64,000 nucleotides of DNA from a virus. The position numbers and the translations under genes are program-made. The stretch covers positions 1 through 64,000 of IMG/VR virus record IMGVR_UViG_3300009523_000001. One strand, given 5' to 3'. Position 1 is the first letter of the stretch. Each line of letters opens with the position of its first letter. Positions 58,601-64,000 of the stretch are shown here, in pieces. A model generated the notes under the pieces. That model worked only from the letters and a program-made list of their open reading frames with translations. It was not told the DNA's origin and ran no database searches.

Positions 58601-60358
58601 TTCGGCGAGCACGGTTTGGATCCACGTGTCGCCGTACCAGAGGCGCAGCTCCGGCGGGATCGGGAACGCGATCGTGACCGCTTCCCGTGTCAGGGCGAAA
58701 AACGCTCCGGCCGTGTGCTTTGGGTCGTTGGTCGATTCTCCGGACGGCCGCACGGCGCCGGCGGCTTCGGCTTCGGTGCCGACCCGTCGACCCACCCAGA
58801 CCTCTCGCCGGCCGCGCGCGCGGTCGAACCGCTGGAGCAGCGATGAAGACCATCCTGGACTGACGACGAGGTCGGCGTTCGCAATGACGAGGATCTCGGC
58901 GTTCGACTCGAGAAACCGTGCGGCAAGCTGATTCCAGGCGGGGTTGACGTAGACGTTCTCCGGATTGCGCAGGACCGTAATGGTGGCCCCCATTTCGTCG
59001 AGCGCCGATTTGACAGCCGGCGCGCCGCCGTTGTCGATCGCCACGACGTCGACCCCCGGCTCGCAGAACGACCGGAGCGCGCGCACGAGGAGATCGTGAT
59101 CCTCCGCGAAGCACGGTACGCCGAGTACGATGCGGGTGCGCTGGGTGCGCGTCAGCACCGTGAGGCCGTTGTTGTTGTGCAGGCGGACCTCGATCCCCCA
59201 TTCCGGATGCGCCGCAATGAATTCTTCGACCGCGGGCCAGAGGCCGGGACCGACGTCGCCCTCGTCGCGGGTGCCGTAGGTCTCCGTGTCGTGCAGCACG
59301 ATGTGCTTGCGTACTTTCGGTCCGTGCAGGGCGAGCTCCTGCCGGAGCTGCGCGTAGGTGTGGATCGTGTCGATGAACAGAAGATCGGTCTCGTCGATGC
59401 CGACCGACAGCGAGCTCACTCGCTGGAAATCAAAATCGATCCCCGCTTCTGTGGCCACCTTCTTCTGAAGATTCACCTTGTCCCGGATGTCGTAACAGCG
59501 CATCCGCTTCGGCCGGCCGTGGAGCAGACCCCATGTCGACAGACCGACCCCCAACTCCGTCACGCGTTCGCAGTCTTTGGCGTACATCGAGAGCATCGGG
59601 ATGTGCTCGTGGATGTCCGACGGGGTGTCCCGGGCAGCGACGTACTGGCGTTCGATCTCTCCAAGACTTCTGCAGGCTTTGCTGAGCCGAGACCACGCAA
59701 CCCGGTCGTGCGCCGTCATGGAATGAAACTCGGGCACGTGGCCGCCGCTGACGAATCCCTCGTGCCACACGGCCATGCCGTAAAGCGTTCGCTGCCGAAA
59801 GCCAGCCTCCGAGAGCAGCGAATGGATCCAGTCATCGCCGCAGTGGATGAGCAGCTCCGGCGGGATCGGGAACGCGATGGACACCGCCTCCCGCGTCATT
59901 GCAAAGAAGGCGCCGCTGACCGATCGGCCCGACGAACCATCGACCGTATCGATGGATGCGGTCTGCGCGCGCGAGGCTTCGTTCACGCTCGAGAGGGCTC
60001 GTCCGAACCAGAACTCTCGGTCGCCCTTGGACCGCGAGTGGTCGCGGCGCAGCAGCAGGGAGGCGGACCAGTGAGGGGCTGCGATGAGGTCCGCGTTCGC
60101 GAGGACGAGGATCTCCGAGTCGGATGCGAGGAAATGCGCGGCAAGCTGGTTCCACGCCGGGTTCACGTAGATGTTCGTTGGGTTGCGGAGGATTTCGATG
60201 GACGGTTCCATTTCGGCCAGCACGGCCTTCACGTCGGTCGCCGCACCGTTGTCCACGGCCACGACGGCGACCTCGTCCTCCAGGAAGGATCGAAGGGCGC
60301 GCGTCAGCAGCTCGCGAGGCTCCGCGAAGCAGGGGACACCCAGCAAGATGCGCGGCAT
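55658..60358 (-). CDS. 1566-aa multi-domain glycan-building megaprotein
   Basis: From ATG 60358. Domains in order: GT-A glycosyltransferase 1 (3-200; RILLGVPCFAEPRELL, NADLIAAP); a Methyltransf_24-like segment (250-405; DLLFIDTIHTYAQL, HIVLHDTETYG); GT-A copy 2 (409-610), closely similar to copy 1; an HtrL/YibB-like glycosyltransferase (650-895; LLLINAKLDLLALARELDDS, HFAWIDFAV); GT2 copy 3 (919-1060; VMIVKNESAIIERCLSA, DTGSTDGT, LIDADMVL); TPR-like helices (1090-1200); and a C-terminal GH130-like propeller (1285-1566; GYAPMNPSVLVVGDRR, VEGFEDCRLW). No membrane segments. It may assemble or decorate a surface glycan. Confidence 0.8.
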   Translation of the reverse strand: MPRILLGVPCFAEPRELLTRALRSFLEDEVAVVAVDNGAATDVKAVLAEMEPSIEILRNPTNIYVNPAWNQLAAHFLASDSEILVLANADLIAAPHWSASLLLRRDHSRSKGDREFWFGRALSSVNEASRAQTASIDTVDGSSGRSVSGAFFAMTREAVSIAFPIPPELLIHCGDDWIHSLLSEAGFRQRTLYGMAVWHEGFVSGGHVPEFHSMTAHDRVAWSRLSKACRSLGEIERQYVAARDTPSDIHEHIPMLSMYAKDCERVTELGVGLSTWGLLHGRPKRMRCYDIRDKVNLQKKVATEAGIDFDFQRVSSLSVGIDETDLLFIDTIHTYAQLRQELALHGPKVRKHIVLHDTETYGTRDEGDVGPGLWPAVEEFIAAHPEWGIEVRLHNNNGLTVLTRTQRTRIVLGVPCFAEDHDLLVRALRSFCEPGVDVVAIDNGGAPAVKSALDEMGATITVLRNPENVYVNPAWNQLAARFLESNAEILVIANADLVVSPGWSSSLLQRFDRARGRREVWVGRRVGTEAEAAGAVRPSGESTNDPKHTAGAFFALTREAVTIAFPIPPELRLWYGDTWIQTVLAEAGFQSVTLRDVVAWHAEKVSSSRLPELAEMVTREGVEWNERLHALARERGSSQKKRPERPTRMDDVLTLLKRPISSTRFVSAFFRLRDRTVDEDAYFRWFSELAASGLPILLFLDRQLAERAPKHPNVQVELTDLESLWPFQHDDGTRTLPGTRSSEKDARGSLLLINAKLDLLALARELDDSSSHFAWIDFAVMKVVKNPASFLDRLRALHPPSVCVLAPGCWNKETAAARATDDDVNWRFCGGFLLVDRESIPELVERYHAVFRRMQQITWEVNTWAEMEREGQRFDWYQADHDDSIIDIPRDGDTPMNRLERRATAARGKHKEEKSTVTRICLVMIVKNESAIIERCLSAALPFIDKWVITDTGSTDGTFETIQRFFKEHQVPGKLVRTTFKNFAQARNESLEAARAYDGWDYALLIDADMVLRGSLDKRALTAPAYRLQQLTGALHYWNTRLVRRDVVAQYVGVTHEFLSVPGDTPPNLDSCSIDDRNDGGSKGDKGDRDIRLLMDGLTREPDNARYMFYLANTYREMGRQQEAIQWYTRRIAAGGWDEEVWASHYGIARSHAALNDEPALVLACFDAYNFRPTRAEPLALLARWWREHGKSDAAILLAEQVARMPCPDEILFVEKDVYERKNAPDVAISGFYSKLPARRQAGYDACARLTIDRDANVRGEARGNFVHYVKTARELCGAELRAIDWKSDDGYAPMNPSVLVVGDRRLVLVRTVNYTVAEGQYPTIDGSGIIRTKNWILEMNKTWKPTGSPTLLTDATGLPRTSYPVEGFEDCRLWLDGDKFRASAVVRDLGDGRCEQCILTIDHEWKITDVRVIRDYEHDRAQKNWMPILGQPGSFLYLCDPTIVIDCAPEKTTERFRITDLDENLTELRGGSQVIPHGDSFLCLVHEVVHTPGRIYLHRFVRLTEKLEIRSISEPFYFERKGIEFAAGLARDGDRLVVSFGVNDASAHLAFFDSAAVDRLISTQT

Positions 60359-61611
60359 CACGAAGCTCGGAAAATGAGGACGTTGTCCCCGTACCACGGC
60401 ATTCGAGTGAGTTTCGTCCACTCGGCTTTCACGGCGGCAGTCCTCGTTTCGTCAACCGAGAAGCCCTCCGCGCCGAACTTCGTGATCCAGTACGTCGGCG
60501 GTTGGCAATTGATATGATCGTGGCCCCCTTGGCCGATCGGTGCGGCTGTCAGCAGGATCGAACCACCCGGCGCGCATGCCCTGCAGAGCTTGCACACGAG
60601 CGTGTCTGCGTCCTCTACCGGCAGGTGCTCGGCCACCTCCATGCACGTCACGAGGTCGTAGGGAGGCGACGCCCCAAAGGCCGCATCGCCCGCCGTGATG
60701 TCCTCCTGCCATAGGTAAAGTCGGACGGCGGCGTCTGCCCGGTCGAAGGCGGCCGTGGAGCCTTCTAGCCCCCACGCATCCACGCCCAGTTCGCGCAATC
60801 GGCCCACGAATTGCCCCGGACCGGCCCCCACGTCGAGGACCCTCTGGGGCGAGAGCAGACGAAAGACCATCTCTGCGGCGGTTCGGATGTCCGCTTTCTG
60901 GAGACCCTGGTATGCGTCGAAGAAGTGGGCGTCGTAGATGCCGTCCAGGTTGCGGCGCGAACGGTGGTAACTCGCCAGGCGCGGGTACCTGCGCTTGCTC
61001 CGGAAGAACCGATCCGCCGCCAAGGTGGGCGCTCCTCCGGAAGGGTCGGTTCCGGATTCCCCGTACATGACCAAGACGTCCTCGACCCACCGCGTGCGGT
61101 CCCATCCCGCCATCTCGACCATCGGGAACATCGTGGCGTGATCGACCGCGCGTCCTGTCCATGTGCCGTCCGGGAGCTTCAGGTCGGAGGGGTCGATGCG
61201 CTGGAAGAGGCCTGCCCGGAACGTCTTCAGGTGCGAGCACCGCCACGGGGCCGTACGCACGTCTTCGTCCGGTGCGTAGGGGGCGTTCGTCGCGTGGGTG
61301 CGACCGTCCTCGGTCGCGAAGGACCCGTAGGTGAGCCACACGGCCGGGTCCTCATAGAGGCGGGCGATTCGCGCCGCAACGGTCGTGTGCGCAAACCAGT
61401 CGTCCCCGTCAAGCTGCAAGACAACGGCATCCGGATCGAGGTCAGAAACCGAGTCGACGAGGTTCTCCGAGTGCGTCTTCGGAGTCGGCTGCGACGCGGC
61501 TTCGATGAAGATGTGCCGCACCGGGACCGTCTGGGCTGCGACCGAGTGGCGGCATCGGTCGGTGGGCGACGCGCGAAAGCAAGTCGAGACGACAACAAGT
61601 TGCGCGCTCAT
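60358..61611 (-). CDS. Glycosyltransferase/methyltransferase fusion
   Basis: 417 aa from ATG 61611. Residues 1-195: GT2 (LVVVSTCFRAS start, LQLDGDDWFAHTT with the D-G-D-D acid cluster). Residues about 235-400: class I SAM methyltransferase (QRVLDVGAGPGQFVGRLREL, DLVTCMEVAEHLP). Likely adds and methylates a sugar. Overlaps both neighbours by 1-4 nt. Confidence 0.8.
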   Translation of the reverse strand: MSAQLVVVSTCFRASPTDRCRHSVAAQTVPVRHIFIEAASQPTPKTHSENLVDSVSDLDPDAVVLQLDGDDWFAHTTVAARIARLYEDPAVWLTYGSFATEDGRTHATNAPYAPDEDVRTAPWRCSHLKTFRAGLFQRIDPSDLKLPDGTWTGRAVDHATMFPMVEMAGWDRTRWVEDVLVMYGESGTDPSGGAPTLAADRFFRSKRRYPRLASYHRSRRNLDGIYDAHFFDAYQGLQKADIRTAAEMVFRLLSPQRVLDVGAGPGQFVGRLRELGVDAWGLEGSTAAFDRADAAVRLYLWQEDITAGDAAFGASPPYDLVTCMEVAEHLPVEDADTLVCKLCRACAPGGSILLTAAPIGQGGHDHINCQPPTYWITKFGAEGFSVDETRTAAVKAEWTKLTRMPWYGDNVLIFRAS

Positions 61612-62159
61612 GGCACCTCGACGTACCACACCGGGTAATAGAGCCCGTTTGTGAATTGGCTTCCGCGCCAGATGTTGAAATGATCAAACGCTTCGATAAC
61701 GGCTCGAACCAGGCCGGGATACTCCCAGGTGAAATCGTGCCCCGCGAGGACCCCGCCCGATTTGATCTTCGGACCCCAGGCAACGATGTCATTCTGGACA
61801 TCCGAATGTTCATGGCCGGCGTCGAGGAACACGAAGTCGAGAGACTTATCGGCGTAGAAGCTGGCCGCTTCCCAGGATGCGCCGAGATGCACCTGATCGA
61901 TTGCATGCGCGATCGGATCGAGCGCGCGGCGGATTCCGTCCGTGCCCAGGTCGTTGAACCCCTGATCCACGAGATCGAGCGTGGCGCCCTTGTCGGCGCG
62001 AGAGAGCTCCACACCGAGAAACGCCGCGCTCCGACCGGCAAAGACCCCCACCTCGACGCAGCGTGCCTTCTCTGGCACTCGCTTGGCAATCCAGGCGTAG
62101 AAGTCTTCGAACGTAAAGTACCCAGGCAGGGTTTTGTAGAAGTGCTCGATCGTTTTCAT
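61608..62159 (-). CDS. Class I SAM methyltransferase, copy 2
   Basis: 183 aa. VEVGVFAGRSAAFLGVEL (SAM loop), LDLVDQGFNDLG, LDFVFLDAGHEHSDVQ and GGVLAGHDFTW match Methyltransf_24 (MacP/CmcI-type sugar O-methyltransferases). About half identical to the neighbouring 62156-62725 protein, so a tandem duplication. Confidence 0.75.
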   Translation of the reverse strand: MKTIEHFYKTLPGYFTFEDFYAWIAKRVPEKARCVEVGVFAGRSAAFLGVELSRADKGATLDLVDQGFNDLGTDGIRRALDPIAHAIDQVHLGASWEAASFYADKSLDFVFLDAGHEHSDVQNDIVAWGPKIKSGGVLAGHDFTWEYPGLVRAVIEAFDHFNIWRGSQFTNGLYYPVWYVEVP

Positions 62160-62725
62160 AACCGAACGCACCAGCAGGGGAAGAAGTGCCCCTGCATCTG
62201 CGCATCTCCACCGTCGGTGATCCCGGGCCAGACCTCGAAGCGGGCGAACCGCTCGTTGACGGCACGGACGACGCCGAACTCTGGATTCTGCCAGTGGATG
62301 TAGTCGTGTCCGGCGAGCAGGCCACCCTTTTTGACCTTGGGTCGCCATGCGTCAATGTCTCTGGAGATGCTATCGCGGTCGTGGTTCGCGTCGAGGAAGA
62401 CGAAGTCGAGCGACTCATCGGGATAACGGGCTGCGACATTCCACGAGCAACCCTTTTGGATTCTCCACGCCACGGGAATCTTGGCGAGCCGGCCCATCAC
62501 GGTTTCTGGAGGGCTGTCGTGAAACTGGTCGACGAGATCCACCTGAGCCGAGACGCCTCGGTTGACCAGCTCCACCCCCAAGAAGGCGGCGGATTGCCCG
62601 TGGTAGATGCCGACCTCCACGAGGTGCGGCGACGGCTTGCCGATCATCTCTCCGGCCACCCACGCGTAGAAGTCCGGGAACGTGAAGAAGCCCGGGATCT
62701 CTTTGAAATAGTGCTCCATGCCCAT
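62156..62725 (-). CDS. Class I SAM methyltransferase, copy 1
   Basis: 189 aa (or 187 from ATG 62719, better spaced from GGAGG). VEVGIYHGQSAAFLGVELVN, VDLVDQFHDS, LDFVFLDANHDRDSISRDID and GGLLAGHDYI show the same Methyltransf_24 fold as its neighbour. The two copies probably methylate different positions. Confidence 0.75.
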   Translation of the reverse strand: MGMEHYFKEIPGFFTFPDFYAWVAGEMIGKPSPHLVEVGIYHGQSAAFLGVELVNRGVSAQVDLVDQFHDSPPETVMGRLAKIPVAWRIQKGCSWNVAARYPDESLDFVFLDANHDRDSISRDIDAWRPKVKKGGLLAGHDYIHWQNPEFGVVRAVNERFARFEVWPGITDGGDAQMQGHFFPCWCVRL

Positions 62726-63687
62726 CAGCCTCCGAACACTTCGCGGGCGATCTCGGTTACGGCGAGCTGCACCGCTTCATCGGACGAGCGAGTCACGCGA
62801 AACCCGAGCGCCGCCAACTTGTCCGGCTTCAGGCACGAGTGGGGGACGTCCCCTCGCCACCCTTGCACGTCCGTGCCGAACGCGATGCGCGCGGACGGGT
62901 TCGGCGAGGCCGCAACGCACAGCTCGGCAATCCGCGCCACGCTCGTCGAGTTGGGCGGCGCAATGTTGTAGATTGCCGGCCGTAGCGCTCCACCCTGTGT
63001 GTGATCGAGCACGAAGAGCAAGCCCGCCACGCAGTCGCGGACGTGCAGGTACGGCTTGGACTGGTGGCCGTCGCCGAGCACGTCGAGATGGTCTGGATGA
63101 TCCTTGAGCTTCTTGCAGAAATCGAGAAGGACGCCGTGCGTGCCACGCGAGCCCACGACGTTGCCAAACCGACAGATAACCCCTTCGAGGGCGAAGCACT
63201 CCACGAAGGCGGCGAGCATCGCCTCGCTCGCGAGCTTGCTGGCGCCGTAGAGCGAGATGGGCAGGTGCCCGAGATCCCGTTCTCCGCACGGAACAGAGAC
63301 GTTGCCGTACACGGTTCCGCTCGACGCGAGCACGAATCGCTTCACGCAGCCGAGGCGGGCGGCCTCGAGCGCGTTGTACGTGGCGATCGTCCCCTGTTCG
63401 AGGTCGAGCCGGGTGTTCGTGAGGCCGTGGCGCGCTTCGGGGTTGGCGGCGAGATGGAAGACGACGTCGTGACCCTGCATGGCCACAGCGAGCGCAGGCA
63501 AGTCGAGTGCATCCCCGCACACAAGGGTCGCCCGGCCGGAAGCGATCGGTTCGGCGAGAAACGCCGACTTGCCGACGCTCAGGTTGTCGAACACGGTGAC
63601 GGGACCGCGCTCGACGAGCTGGTCCACCAGGTGGCTTCCGATGAAGCCGGCGCCGCCGATGACGAACGAATGCACTCTTTTACCCAT
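62725..63687 (-). CDS. NAD-dependent sugar epimerase/dehydratase
   Basis: 320 aa. VIGGAGFIGSHLVDQL (GxxGxxG), VFHLAANPEA, LASSGTVYGN and SLYGASKLASE (Y-x3-K) are SDR motifs of UDP-hexose 4-epimerase-like enzymes. It would make the nucleotide sugar for the cluster's glycosyltransferases. First gene behind the promoter at 63750-63779. Confidence 0.85.
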   Translation of the reverse strand: MGKRVHSFVIGGAGFIGSHLVDQLVERGPVTVFDNLSVGKSAFLAEPIASGRATLVCGDALDLPALAVAMQGHDVVFHLAANPEARHGLTNTRLDLEQGTIATYNALEAARLGCVKRFVLASSGTVYGNVSVPCGERDLGHLPISLYGASKLASEAMLAAFVECFALEGVICRFGNVVGSRGTHGVLLDFCKKLKDHPDHLDVLGDGHQSKPYLHVRDCVAGLLFVLDHTQGGALRPAIYNIAPPNSTSVARIAELCVAASPNPSARIAFGTDVQGWRGDVPHSCLKPDKLAALGFRVTRSSDEAVQLAVTEIAREVFGG

Positions 63688-63749
63688 CGCCGGCCGCGTA
63701 CGGCGGCTGCATGGCCATCCTCTCGAGGTCCGAACGGCGCATTCCGGCT

Positions 63750-63779
63750 ACCGTAAACCGGACTGTCACCCACCGTCAA
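63750..63779 (-). promoter_or_regulatory. Promoter of the sugar cluster
   Basis: Minus strand: -35 TTGACG, 18-nt spacer, -10 TACGGT, 60 nt before the epimerase ATG. CGATTGAC at the -35 is shared with element A. Confidence 0.55.
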
Positions 63780-63790
63780 TCGGGAGATAC

Positions 63791-63817
63791 TTAGCTGCGA
63801 CCGACGATGAAACTCAC
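63791..63817 (-). other. 8-codon relic of the MSY-I-R start module
   Basis: GTG ATT-type frame MSFIVGRS then TAA. The DNA matches about two thirds of the ATGAGCTAC...GGTCGC start of the fibre gene. Upstream is the end of another virion-type gene, so this is probably a truncated copy of the start module. Confidence 0.4.
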
Positions 63818-63847
63818 CCGATTCCCCAGAGGTGGATAATCACCCGA

Positions 63848-64000
63848 TCACCAGAGGATGTAGGCTTGCTCGGCGCCGGTTTGGCCCGAGTTGGCGGTGT
63901 ACTTCCACCGCGCCACTTCGCCGCTCGTGGACAAGGAAACGCTGGTGGCGCTGAAGTCGCCCGGAGCAGCCGGGTTCTCGATCGTGATCGGCGGGCTCGG
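63848..64000 (-). CDS. C-terminal end of a virion-type gene, cut by window
   Basis: Last 50 residues only: SATSVSLSTSGEVARWKYTA, NSGQTGAEQAYILW, Ser/Thr/Gly-rich beta sequence like a phage appendage. The rest lies beyond 64000. Confidence 0.55.
   Translation of the reverse strand, partial: PSPPITIENPAAPGDFSATSVSLSTSGEVARWKYTANSGQTGAEQAYILW

Overview
The window reads as part of a large tailed-phage genome, or a closely related prophage or phage-plasmid. It is GC-rich. Roughly 120 mostly small genes are packed into a few very long directons, and most neighbours overlap by 1 to 4 bases (ATGA, GTGA, TGATG). Phage-type content includes HNH nucleases, a PD-(D/E)XK nuclease, an SF1 helicase, many small zinc-ribbon proteins, a holin-like protein, two lysis-type enzymes, a collagen-like fibre and other putative virion appendages. 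Terminase, portal, capsid and tail-tube genes are not visible, so the genome extends beyond this window. Gram-negative-type lipobox signals (3964, 44260, 55103) and ordinary sigma70-like promoters suggest a Gram-negative, high-GC host. A myxobacterium-like or other deltaproteobacterial host is only a guess. No tRNA, rRNA, CRISPR array or IS element was found.

Layout. 1-4834 (+): HNH-like nuclease, DEDDh exonuclease, zinc-ribbon proteins, Cas4/RecB-like nuclease, XRE regulator, lipoprotein and a small membrane protein. 4831-12532 (-): one directon of small genes, with an HTH protein, a YkgJ-type Cys-cluster protein, an HNH nuclease, a nucleotidyltransferase-like protein and a RuvA-C-like protein, read from a promoter at 12546-12573. 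12583-30997 (+): a back-to-back promoter opens a run of about 45 genes. It begins with a UvrD-like helicase and includes a degenerate transglutaminase-like protein, a GIY-YIG-type (T5orf172)/RHH fusion, two zincin-type or phosphoesterase proteins, a 760-aa orphan, a HigBA toxin-antitoxin pair with its own promoter, and a holin-like pair at the end. 30999-40395 (-): an eleven-gene operon of large, mostly acidic orphan proteins ending in a GHKL-ATPase/zincin fusion. 40576-43703 (+): a short accessory block with a DUF4160/DUF2442/XRE toxin-antitoxin-like cluster. 43700-49511 (-): two dual-specificity phosphatases and a virion appendage operon (collagen-like protein, two small tail-type proteins, an apiosidase-like glycoside hydrolase). 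50077-53532: small zinc-ribbon genes, a DUF1906 endolysin-like protein, a lone receiver domain and a secreted lysozyme-like protein. 53559-64000 (-): a large appendage or lipoprotein, then a sugar cluster with an epimerase, tandem methyltransferases, a GT/methyltransferase fusion and a 1566-aa multi-enzyme glycan protein. Another virion-type gene is cut by the right edge.

How the parts may work together. The left half looks like early and replication-associated genes, where translational coupling keeps dozens of microproteins in step. The right half looks like host-surface interaction: glycan-degrading and glycan-building enzymes, fibres and lysis. Two right-half genes (49243 and 55172) share a duplicated upstream element and N-terminal motif, which suggests a modular start cassette for co-regulated surface proteins. 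The least explained parts are the GHKL/zincin operon and this cassette. All functional links are inference from sequence read by eye; no database search was run.
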